NCBI RefSeq assembly: GCF_009796285.1
Contig: NZ_CP047020.1
Coordinates: forward strand, 7,750,001-7,814,000
Direction of reading: 5' to 3'
DNA length: 64,000 nt
DNA from: Streptomyces broussonetiae
GTDB taxonomy: Bacteria; Actinomycetota; Actinomycetes; Streptomycetales; Streptomycetaceae
Shown here in pieces: positions 1 to 6,138 of this stretch. The stretch's first letter is position 1. Each line of letters opens with the position of its first letter. The position numbers and the translations under genes are program-made. The notes below the pieces were generated by a model. That model had not been told where the DNA came from and did no database searches. It was given only the letters and a program-made list of their open reading frames with translations.

Positions 1-760
1 CGCCCTGGCCGTCGAGCAGCAGGCTGCCGCCGAGGCTGGGCACGCTGCGCGGGACGAAGGTGCTGGAGTCCGGGTCGGTCAGGTTGAGCGCGCCCGTCTT
101 GCCCGTCACCAGGTTGGTGGCGGTGATGTTGTCGTCGAAGACCGGGGTGGTCTTGGCGGTGGTGCCGTGGAAGGTGACCTTGTAGAGCGCGGGGCGGCCG
201 GCGGTGCTGCCCTTGGCGTCCGCGGTCGGGTTGGAGGCGACGATGTAGACGACGCCGTGGCGGACACTGACGTTGTCGGTGCCGCCGCCGTGCGGCAGCG
301 AGCTGAAGTGGTAGTGCCTGACGGCGTGGTGCTTGCTGTCCGGGTCGACGGTGTAGGCGCTGCTGTTGCCGTCCTCGTTGACCGTGGCGACGATCTGCCC
401 GGTGCGCTTGTCGGCGCCGAGACCGTCGACCTTGCCGGCCACGTCCCAGTGCGCCACCTCCTTGCCGTGCCTGTCGAACTCCACCACGGTGCTGCTCTTG
501 GTGCCGTTGGCTGCGGGCTCGCCCTTGGAGCCGACGCCGTTCTGGTAACCGACGAAGAGCTTGTCGCCGAGCCGGGCGATGTCGTCCGCTCCGGTCAGCT
601 TCCCCCCGGCATGGGCGAACACGGTCGTGGAGAAGCCCGCGGGCACGGTCGCCGGCGGCGTCGCGGCACTCGCCGACGCCGAGTAGCCGATCCCGCTGAC
701 GGCCACAGCCGCGACGGTTCCCGCGTAGATGCGGACGAACTTGGTGGACAGCTTTGCCAT
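1..760 (-). CDS. Secreted protein of unknown function, 3' end beyond the window
   Basis: The reading frame opens at an ATG (758-760) behind AAAGGAAC on the minus strand and stays open for 253 codons to the window edge. It begins MAKLSTKF, followed by a hydrophobic stretch and an Ala-rich site (SASASAATPPA), which reads as a Sec signal peptide of about 32 residues. The mature part carries short repeated units such as GADDIARLGDKLFVGYQNG, VDGLGADKRTGQIVATVN and TDNVSVRHGVVYIVASN. This spacing is typical of a beta-propeller (SMP-30/NHL-like) fold, which is inference. No catalytic motif could be fixed and the C-terminus is missing. It stands alone, with a long perfect palindrome about 95 bp upstream. 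Confidence 0.75.
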   Translation of the reverse strand, partial: MAKLSTKFVRIYAGTVAAVAVSGIGYSASASAATPPATVPAGFSTTVFAHAGGKLTGADDIARLGDKLFVGYQNGVGSKGEPAANGTKSSTVVEFDRHGKEVAHWDVAGKVDGLGADKRTGQIVATVNEDGNSSAYTVDPDSKHHAVRHYHFSSLPHGGGTDNVSVRHGVVYIVASNPTADAKGSTAGRPALYKVTFHGTTAKTTPVFDDNITATNLVTGKTGALNLTDPDSSTFVPRSVPSLGGSLLLDGQG

Positions 761-852
761 GACGTTCCTTTAAGCCGTGGGGGTGGGGGGCTCGTGTCCG
801 ACCCTCCGCAGAAGTCATGGCGCACTTGTGGCCCTGAACAAGCCCACAGGCA

Positions 853-898
853 ACACGTGGATTAACGTCTACATGAATGTAGACGTTAATCCACGTGT
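853..898. repeat. Perfect 46-bp inverted repeat (21-bp arms, 4-base loop)
   Basis: The left arm at 853-873 (acacgtggattaacgtctac at its start) pairs base for base with 878-898 around the loop tgaa. It lies between the start of the secreted-protein gene at 760 and the cold-shock gene terminator. The arms are only moderately G+C-rich and no T-run follows on either strand, so it is unlike the other terminators in this window. It may be an operator for the leftward gene, a bidirectional terminator or a cruciform-forming site. Confidence 0.85.
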
Positions 899-1063
899 CC
901 TTACGGTCCCCGATCGTGGAGCAGCCGAGCCCGGGAGGCTCGACTGGTCGGACCGGTTCCGCCGCATGCCAGGCTCACCGTCCCGTCGTCTGGCCCAGTA
1001 GCTATGTGATGCTCTTGGAGCTACGGATCAGAAGGTTGCACCAGGTAGATGGCGGGCGGGAAC

Positions 1064-1107
1064 GAAGGAGCCCCAGCCGGGATGTACCCACCGGCTGGGG
1101 CTTCTTC
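1064..1107 (-). terminator. Hairpin terminator of the cold-shock gene
   Basis: A 17-bp stem (1064-1080 with 1091-1107, one G-U type mismatch) with a 10-base loop lies just past the stop of the cold-shock gene at 1118. The stem is G+C-rich (agccccagccgg) and the minus-strand transcript ends in a short purine-rich tail. Confidence 0.8.
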
Positions 1108-1117
1108 GTGCTCGGTG

Positions 1118-1321
1118 TTACAGGGGGCGGATGTTCTCCGCCTGCGGGCCCTTCTGGCCCTGCGTAACGTCGAACTCGACGTGCTGGCCTTCCCGGAGCT
1201 CGCGGAAGCCCTCGGTGGCGATGTTCGAGTAGTGGGCGAAGACGTCTGGGCCGCCGCCTTCCTGCTCGATGAAGCCGAAGCCCTTTTCCGCGTTGAACCA
1301 CTTCACAGTGCCCTTGGCCAT
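1118..1321 (-). CDS. CspA-family cold-shock protein
   Basis: This is a 67-residue single cold-shock domain, the usual length for the family. It begins MAKGTVKWFNAEKGFGFIEQ and contains both RNA-binding motifs: RNP1 (KGFGFI, residues 13-18) and an RNP2-equivalent (DVFAHYS, 26-32). Known members are OB-fold RNA chaperones that melt structure in mRNA, and some are induced by cold. The ATG follows GAAGGAG by seven bases. It is monocistronic with its own strong terminator, and about 300 bp of unassigned sequence lies upstream. Several csp paralogues are normal in Streptomyces, so no gene number is given. Confidence 0.95.
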   Translation of the reverse strand: MAKGTVKWFNAEKGFGFIEQEGGGPDVFAHYSNIATEGFRELREGQHVEFDVTQGQKGPQAENIRPL

Positions 1322-1623
1322 GTGCTGTCTCCTTCGAGGGGCTCGTATCGGGTCCCACGCCGTGCGGGATCCGGAGGTGATCGCCCTGGTCCGGAGAGGC
1401 GTTGAACAGCCAGAACGCCCGCGATTGCGATCACGGGCGAACGGGACTTCGGAACCACGACTGCTGTTTACGACGCTACACCGGCTGGTAGCACTCGGCG
1501 ATAGAGAAACACCGGCCCGACACCGACCGGGAGTCCCAGGCGCTCGGAATCGTGGGGCGACTGGCCGCCACCGACAGCCGACTCCCGAGTGCGGCTCACC
1601 TGCCGTTGGGTGAGGCTGCGGTT
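1322..1623. other. Intergenic region between csp and a small plus-strand gene
   Basis: No coding frame here is convincing. On the minus strand a TAGCGT hexamer near 1470 could be the -10 element of the csp promoter, giving a 5' leader of about 145 bases. Long leaders are common for cold-shock genes, but nothing in the sequence proves this one. Confidence 0.3.
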
Positions 1624-1836
1624 ATGGCTGAGCGTCGAGTGATCGTGTTCCCGCCCGGCGAGGGTGGCGGCCGTCGTGTCCAGGTCGACAGCGAGACTCT
1701 GGGCACCGCACACAGCCTGCACGACCTGAGCGTGTTTCTTGAGCGTGCCGGCCTGGAGGGGTTGGACGTGGTGGACCTGGTGAACTCGCCGCTGATCGAG
1801 TGGCTCGGCGGCGGCCCGGAGGTTTGGGAGCACTGA
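1624..1836 (+). CDS. Small conserved-looking protein of unknown function
   Basis: This is a 70-residue protein starting at the ATG at 1624, behind GGTGAGG; longer in-frame starts at 1552 have no ribosome site. It reads MAERRVIVFPPGEGGGRRVQ and ends in GLDVVDLVNSPLIEWLGGGPEVWEH. A basic, beta-rich N-terminal half is followed by an amphipathic helix (HDLSVFLERAGL). Codon use matches neighbouring genes. No signal peptide, membrane segment or known motif is visible. Its function is not recognised. Confidence 0.65.
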   Translation: MAERRVIVFPPGEGGGRRVQVDSETLGTAHSLHDLSVFLERAGLEGLDVVDLVNSPLIEWLGGGPEVWEH

Positions 1837-1974
1837 ACGCCCCGCCGGAGGCTGGTCGCCGCCGTCGCCCGTTCGGCGCGCAGCGGTCGCTGTCGCACCC
1901 GGGTTCGCGTTCGCTGGGAGCGAGCCCCGCATCTGACCGGAGCTCACCCCCCATCAAGCCAAGGAGACACAGCC

Positions 1975-2166
1975 ATGGACCAAGGCAAGATCCATGAGTG
2001 GGACGCGGACCCGGGCGAGGGAAGCATCAAGAGCGACCGAGGTGGTCCCGTGCTGTACTTCACGGTAGACGACCTCATGATCGACCCCGGCGAGATCCAT
2101 CAGGGGGACACCGTCTCGTTCCGGGTCGAAGGACCCGGAAAAGCAGCCATGGTCAACAAGGCCTGA
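1975..2166 (+). CDS. Divergent cold-shock-domain-like small protein
   Basis: This 63-residue protein starts at an ATG behind AAGGAG. It keeps the cold-shock fold pattern: GKIHEWDADPGEGSIKSD in the place of G-x-V-K-W-F-N-x-x-x-G-F-G-F-I, then GGPVLYFTVDDL and IHQGDTVSFRVE. The aromatic residues of RNP1 are replaced (GEGSI instead of GFGFI) and the RNP2 region reads LYFTVDD. The scaffold is therefore recognisable but the nucleic-acid-stacking face is weak. This assignment rests on pattern, not on a database hit. A strong hairpin follows the stop. Confidence 0.6.
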   Translation: MDQGKIHEWDADPGEGSIKSDRGGPVLYFTVDDLMIDPGEIHQGDTVSFRVEGPGKAAMVNKA

Positions 2167-2186
2167 GCCCTGAAAGCAGCGTGCGG

Positions 2187-2221
2187 CAGGCACCACCCCG
2201 AAGGTGAACGGGTGGTGCCTG
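2187..2221 (+). terminator. Hairpin terminator after the cold-shock-like gene
   Basis: Perfect 12-bp arms (caggcaccaccc at 2187-2198 and its complement at 2210-2221) with an 11-base loop begin 20 bp after the stop at 2166. It may also stop read-through from the opposing Nudix gene. Confidence 0.8.
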
Positions 2222-2379
2222 GGGGGGGTCTGGATCACACAGATCGGCCGCTGTCTCGACCAGGCGGGAGACCTCAGCAGCCACAGCGCTCATTGCCCGC
2301 GAAGAGGCCGTGCCAGTCGCGTGCCAGATCGTACGTTCTTGGCGCCTGCCGCGCTTATTGCAAGCTAAGGAGGGCAAGG

Positions 2380-2892
2380 TCAGGACTGCGCGGTCCGGAA
2401 CGCGAGATACCGGCTGAAGGCTTCGTGGCTGTCGGGGGTGAAGCACCACTCAAGCAGGGCCGACCGCAGTTCCGGCTCCGTCAGCCAGGCATGCCAGGCG
2501 ACCTCATCGGGATCGGGGACCACGGCATCCGGCACCACGGCTTCGTGCACGCCGAGCCAGTGAGGGCTCAAACCGCTTCGGTTGATGAACGTGAACAACA
2601 AGCGCGGCAGCACACGAGTCCCCAGCTCTTCAGCCAGTTCCCGCGCAGCGGCCTTTTCATAGGACTCACCGATATCCACGGCGCCACCGACCACGACCTC
2701 GTAGAACCCGGGGAAGCGCGACAGCTGCTCCGACCGCCGGTGGACGAGGATCCGCCCACGCTCATCACGACACACCGTCACGGCGACCCGGTGCAGCCAA
2801 CCCTCCCGGATGGCCTGTCGGCGGCTGACCACCACCCCCAGCACACGATCTTGATCGTCGACACGCTCCACTAGTTCATCCACGACGCACAC
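2380..2892 (-). CDS. Nudix hydrolase
   Basis: A protein of about 170 residues with a full Nudix box in GGAVDIGESYEKAAARELAE followed by ELG (GX5EX7REUXEEXGU, near residues 69-91). Nudix enzymes cleave nucleoside diphosphates linked to another group, with Mg bound by the box glutamates. The N-terminal part (DELVERVDDQDRVLGVVVSR, then RRQAIREGWLHRVA) resembles the NUDIX proteins that start with an isopentenyl-diphosphate-isomerase-like segment. The substrate cannot be read from sequence. The start is uncertain: GTG at 2890-2892 fits the family length, but its ribosome site is weak. Two tandem palindromes lie about 90-120 bp upstream, and an IS256 element has landed further upstream. Confidence 0.85.
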   Translation of the reverse strand: MCVVDELVERVDDQDRVLGVVVSRRQAIREGWLHRVAVTVCRDERGRILVHRRSEQLSRFPGFYEVVVGGAVDIGESYEKAAARELAEELGTRVLPRLLFTFINRSGLSPHWLGVHEAVVPDAVVPDPDEVAWHAWLTEPELRSALLEWCFTPDSHEAFSRYLAFRTAQS

Positions 2893-2980
2893 CCTGGCAG
2901 AGCCCACCGACAACGCCGCTTGCCGGCGGCTCCTGGAGGGTGTCCCGAGAGCGCCTGCACCAGGAGGTCGGACGCGGATG

Positions 2981-3014
2981 ACGACAGTTGTCGTGCAAAT
3001 ACGACACCTATCGT
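2981..3014 (-). promoter_or_regulatory. Tandem operator-like palindromes upstream of the Nudix gene
   Basis: There are two 14-bp sites. ACGACA-GT-TGTCGT at 2981-2994 is a perfect palindrome; ACGACA-CC-TATCGT at 3001-3014 has one mismatch. Their centres are exactly 20 bp apart, two helical turns, as expected for two repressor dimers on one DNA face. The cognate regulator is not identifiable in the window. Confidence 0.6.
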
Positions 3015-3074
3015 ACTCAGGCTCAGCGGTGCGCACGTCGAGCAGGTGGGCAACCAGAACACCGGCGATTGCAA

Positions 3075-4458
3075 GGGTCTGTCCAGCCAACGGTGTAACT
3101 CGGGTGATGTGAGTTATCGGCGGCCGACGGAGAGTCGGCCGTCGAAGGCGATGTCGAATGCCTGCAGGGCGGGCTTCCAACGCATGGTCCAGCGTTTGCG
3201 TCCCTGGCCGGTGGGGTCGAGGCTCATGATGGCCATGTAGACGCATTTGAGGGCTGCGGCCTCGTTCGGGAAGTGCCCGCGGGCCCGGACGGCTTTTCGT
3301 ATGCGAGCGTTGACCGACTCGATAGCGTTGGTGGTGCAGACGACACGGCGGATCTCGGTGTCGAACTGCAGGAAGGGCACGAACTCTGCCCAGGCGTTCT
3401 CCCAAAGGCGCACGATCGCCGGGTACTTGGCGCCCCACTCCTCCTGGAACTCCAGGAACCGGTCCTCCGCCGCGCTCGCAGTGGGAGCCGTGTAGACCGG
3501 CTTGAGCGCGCGGGAGATCTTGTCCCAGTCCTGGCGGCCCGCGTAGCGGAACGACGCCCGGATCAGGTGGACGACACAGGTCTGGGTCACCGCCTGGGGC
3601 CAGACCGCCGAGATCGAGTCGGGCAGGCCCTTGAGCCCGTCACAGACGACCATGCACACATCCTCGACACCGCGGTTCTTGATCTCGGTCAGGACCTGGA
3701 GCCAGTATTTGGCGCCTTCGCCGCCGTCGCCGGCCCACAGGCCGAGAATGTCGCGCGTGCCGTCCACCGTGACGGCGAGTGCGACGTAGATGGGCCGGTT
3801 CGCCACCTGCCCATCTCGCACCTTGACGTGCACGCAGTCGATGAAGATCACTGGATAGACCGGGTCCAGCGGCCGGTTCTGCCATTCGGCCATCCCGTCC
3901 ATGACCTTGTCGGTGATGGTCGAGATGGTCTGCTTGGACACGCTCGCGCCATAGACCTCGGCCAGGTGGGCGGAGATGTCACCGTGCGTCAGACCACGCG
4001 CGGACAGCGACAGGACCATCTCGTCGACGCCGGTCAGCCGCCTCTGCCGCTTCTTGACGATCTGCGGCTCGAAGCTGCCGTCGCGGTCACGCGGCACCGT
4101 GATCTCCACCGGCCCCACGTCGGTCAGAACGGTCTTGGACCGGGCCCCGTTGCGGCTGTTGCCGCTGCCGGCACCGGCCGGGTCGTGCTTCTCGTAGCCG
4201 AGGTGGTCGGTGATCTCGCCTTCCAGGGCGGACTCCAGCACGCGCTTGGTCAATTGCTGCAGCAGCCCGCCGTCGCCGGTCAGCTGCAGGCCGCTCGCGC
4301 GGGCCCGGTCGACCAGCTGCCCGATCAACTGGTCATCCAGCAGGTCCGCCGGCGACTCGGCCGGCCGGACCTCTTCAACCGCCTCAACAGAGACAGTCAC
4401 GTCGCTCATCAGGTGCTACTTCCATGATCGGGAGTTACACCGAAGACCGTACAGACCC
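3075..4458 (-). mobile_element. Complete IS256-family insertion sequence with 8-bp target duplication
   Basis: The element is 1384 bp. Both ends begin gggtctgt and share the block cggtgtaactc, giving imperfect terminal inverted repeats of about 26 bp (3075-3100 and 4433-4458). The flanks carry an exact 8-bp direct repeat, gattgcaa, at 3067-3074 and 4459-4466, the duplication length known for IS256. The single transposase gene is intact, so the insertion looks recent and possibly still mobile. It lies between the Nudix promoter region and the end of the TIR operon and interrupts no recognisable gene. Confidence 0.93.
3114..4409 (-). CDS. IS256-family (mutator type) DDE transposase
   Basis: A 431-residue full-length transposase. 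The mutator-family core is plain: VIFIDCVHVKVRDG (first Asp), MVVCDGLKGLPDSI (second Asp), the conserved C-x2-H pattern in TQTCVVHLIRASFRY, and the C-terminal Glu in CTTNAIESVNARIRK. The N-terminal part carries the DNA-binding region, including LGYEKHDPAG and NSRNGARSKTV. The enzyme cuts and pastes its own element. It is the only gene of the element, and its stop lies 39 bp from the right-hand inverted repeat. Confidence 0.95.
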   Translation of the reverse strand: MSDVTVSVEAVEEVRPAESPADLLDDQLIGQLVDRARASGLQLTGDGGLLQQLTKRVLESALEGEITDHLGYEKHDPAGAGSGNSRNGARSKTVLTDVGPVEITVPRDRDGSFEPQIVKKRQRRLTGVDEMVLSLSARGLTHGDISAHLAEVYGASVSKQTISTITDKVMDGMAEWQNRPLDPVYPVIFIDCVHVKVRDGQVANRPIYVALAVTVDGTRDILGLWAGDGGEGAKYWLQVLTEIKNRGVEDVCMVVCDGLKGLPDSISAVWPQAVTQTCVVHLIRASFRYAGRQDWDKISRALKPVYTAPTASAAEDRFLEFQEEWGAKYPAIVRLWENAWAEFVPFLQFDTEIRRVVCTTNAIESVNARIRKAVRARGHFPNEAAALKCVYMAIMSLDPTGQGRKRWTMRWKPALQAFDIAFDGRLSVGRR

Positions 4459-4598
4459 GATTGCAACAGTGAGCGGACAGGAGACCGGCCATCACCGTGG
4501 TGCTGACGGCCTGCATCTGCCCTGGAACTGCGGATGGCACAGGGCTTGCCACATCGGCAGTTCGGCCCAGTGCTGATACTGACCGCCGTGGCCCGTTC

Positions 4599-5042
4599 CT
4601 ACGCCGGATCGGTGGGACGGTGTGTGTGGACGGTGATCCGGGCGATCCGGCCGGATTGGATGACGGGACCGTGCTGTACGCCTCCACTGATGGTGTTGTG
4701 CACGGTGCTTGCTTGTGCCTCCACGCTGTTCGTGACGTCCGGCAAGCATGCGAGTAATTCGCGGAGGTCGTCGCCGGTTGCCGAACCTGACTGCAGGAGA
4801 TGTCGCAGGTAGGCATCCCACTCGGTGGTGATGTCACGGGTCGTTTGTGCGTCACCTCTGGCTTCGGCGGCGAGTAGCCGAGTTCGGGTGGTGTCCAAGT
4901 TGGTGATCGAGGTTTCATCTGTACCGATGCGTGAGAAGTAGCGCGCGACGAGTTCGCGGGCGTGCATCCAGGAGTCGGTGACCATGAGCGAGACCAGGGT
5001 GGTTGCTCCAGATGCGGCGAGGGCGGCCATCTCACTGTCCAT
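4599..5042 (-). CDS. Small helical protein with C-terminal strand-repeat motif (fifth gene of TIR operon)
   Basis: A 147-residue protein starting at an ATG behind GAAAGGAAG. The start lies inside the end of the upstream gene (11-bp overlap), so translation is probably coupled. Residues 1-110 are mostly amphipathic helices (SEMAALAASGATTLVSLMV, HARELVARYFSRIG, DAYLRHLLQSG). Residues 115-139 read HNTISGGVQHGPVIQSGRI, a Gly/Ile-rich strand repeat resembling the tracts in the TIR and NTPase proteins of the same operon. A TTA leucine codon lies at 4755-4757. The catalytic role is unknown. By position and shared motif it may be an adaptor that docks with the other products; this is inference. Confidence 0.75.
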   Translation of the reverse strand: MDSEMAALAASGATTLVSLMVTDSWMHARELVARYFSRIGTDETSITNLDTTRTRLLAAEARGDAQTTRDITTEWDAYLRHLLQSGSATGDDLRELLACLPDVTNSVEAQASTVHNTISGGVQHGPVIQSGRIARITVHTHRPTDPA

Positions 5043-6138
5043 CGGTCTTCCTTTCACAGGACGGGGTTTCGGGCGTTCCGCCGGGCGCGGCGTGTGCTGA
5101 GGCCGATGGGTCACCGGCGTTCGCTGTGAAGCTTGCAGGTGGATCGAACCTGCGTAGGAGGTCCTCGGCGGTCTCGTGCCGGTCCTGTGTCTTGATGACG
5201 TCGGCGATTTGCTTGGCCAGCATTGCTCGTCGGACGTCTCCGTCTGGAAAGCCCATGCTGTTGAGGAAGGCCTCGAAGTGGTCGGCGGTCGTCAGCTCTT
5301 GTTCGAAGGGAGGTGTCGGCTCGTGTAGCGGACCGGGTCGTTCGCCGTGCGGCTGTGCCATGAGATGAAGAAGCCGTGTGGGCACGTCGGTGTCGTTGGC
5401 GGCAGACGTGAGCTGCGCGAGCAGACCGAGATCAGCCACGGTCTTCTCTACACGGTCGTCATTCTTGGCGAGCCACCAGACGACCGCGCTGCCGGTGTCC
5501 TTCAGTACGTCTTCGCTCAGGTATTGACGCTTGCTCTGCTCATACTTCCGCTGATGTTCCCAGACCGCCTTGTCCTTGCGTACCTCGGCGAGTCGGTCCA
5601 GCCGCTCCTGGTCGTGTTCGCGCAAGGCAAGGGTGATGTCCTCCGCCATGACGTGAAGGTGTCCGGTGGGGTCCGGGAGCATCCTGCTGAGCGCGCCGCT
5701 CAGTTCATGCTGGACCAGGGATGGCCGACCTGGCTCCCGCTGCTCGGTCATCGAACGGGCTCGTTCCAGGACTGCTTCGACTGCGAGGCCGGCTGGGTTC
5801 AGGACGGGGTCGTTGCCGACTGCTTCGAGGGGGTACCACCGAACAGTTGCCGAGAACACGAAGTCGTAGTCGGCCCACTGGCTGGGCAGTGCCACGTGTC
5901 TGACGTTGTGTTCCCTGCGTTCGACGGGGGGATCTGTGCGCTGCTCCTGCACGTCGACTGGAAGAGGTCCACGTCGTAATGCGGCGATCTTGAACGCGGC
6001 TGTGGGGACCCCGACGAGGAGTGCGGCCAGTGCGGGCCACGCAAACGTGGGCCAATTCTGCGCCAGGCCGAGAATGATCAGCAGGAGGCCGCACAGGATG
6101 GTGAGGAAGACGGTTGTCGTCTTACAGCCGGTCGTCAT
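5032..6138 (-). CDS. Two-helix membrane protein of unknown function (fourth gene of TIR operon)
   Basis: A 368-residue protein. Its ATG at 6136-6138 overlaps the NTPase stop by four bases (ATGA). Two hydrophobic helices lie at residues 9-26 (TVFLTILCGLLLIILGLA) and 31-49, so the long remainder is probably cytoplasmic. That part begins with a domain containing NVRHVALPSQWADYDFVFSA. A helical, charged segment follows (EHDQERLDRLAEVRKDKAVW, then YEQSKRQYLSEDVL and DTGSAVVWWLAKNDD), and the tail is Pro/Ala-rich. A TTA codon lies at 5977-5979. No enzymatic motif was recognised. In a TIR/NTPase operon a membrane component could be the site of effector action or anchoring, which is inference only. 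Confidence 0.8.
   Translation of the reverse strand: MTTGCKTTTVFLTILCGLLLIILGLAQNWPTFAWPALAALLVGVPTAAFKIAALRRGPLPVDVQEQRTDPPVERREHNVRHVALPSQWADYDFVFSATVRWYPLEAVGNDPVLNPAGLAVEAVLERARSMTEQREPGRPSLVQHELSGALSRMLPDPTGHLHVMAEDITLALREHDQERLDRLAEVRKDKAVWEHQRKYEQSKRQYLSEDVLKDTGSAVVWWLAKNDDRVEKTVADLGLLAQLTSAANDTDVPTRLLHLMAQPHGERPGPLHEPTPPFEQELTTADHFEAFLNSMGFPDGDVRRAMLAKQIADVIKTQDRHETAEDLLRRFDPPASFTANAGDPSASAHAAPGGTPETPSCERKTDGQ

Noticed and set aside
167..865. A 232-codon plus-strand frame at the left edge
   Set aside because: It is antisense to a secreted protein with a good start and signal peptide, and its sequence is Val/Gly/Asp noise.
3273..4427. A 384-codon plus-strand frame over the IS256 transposase
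   Set aside because: The transposase with its DDE motif is on the minus strand and fits the element ends.
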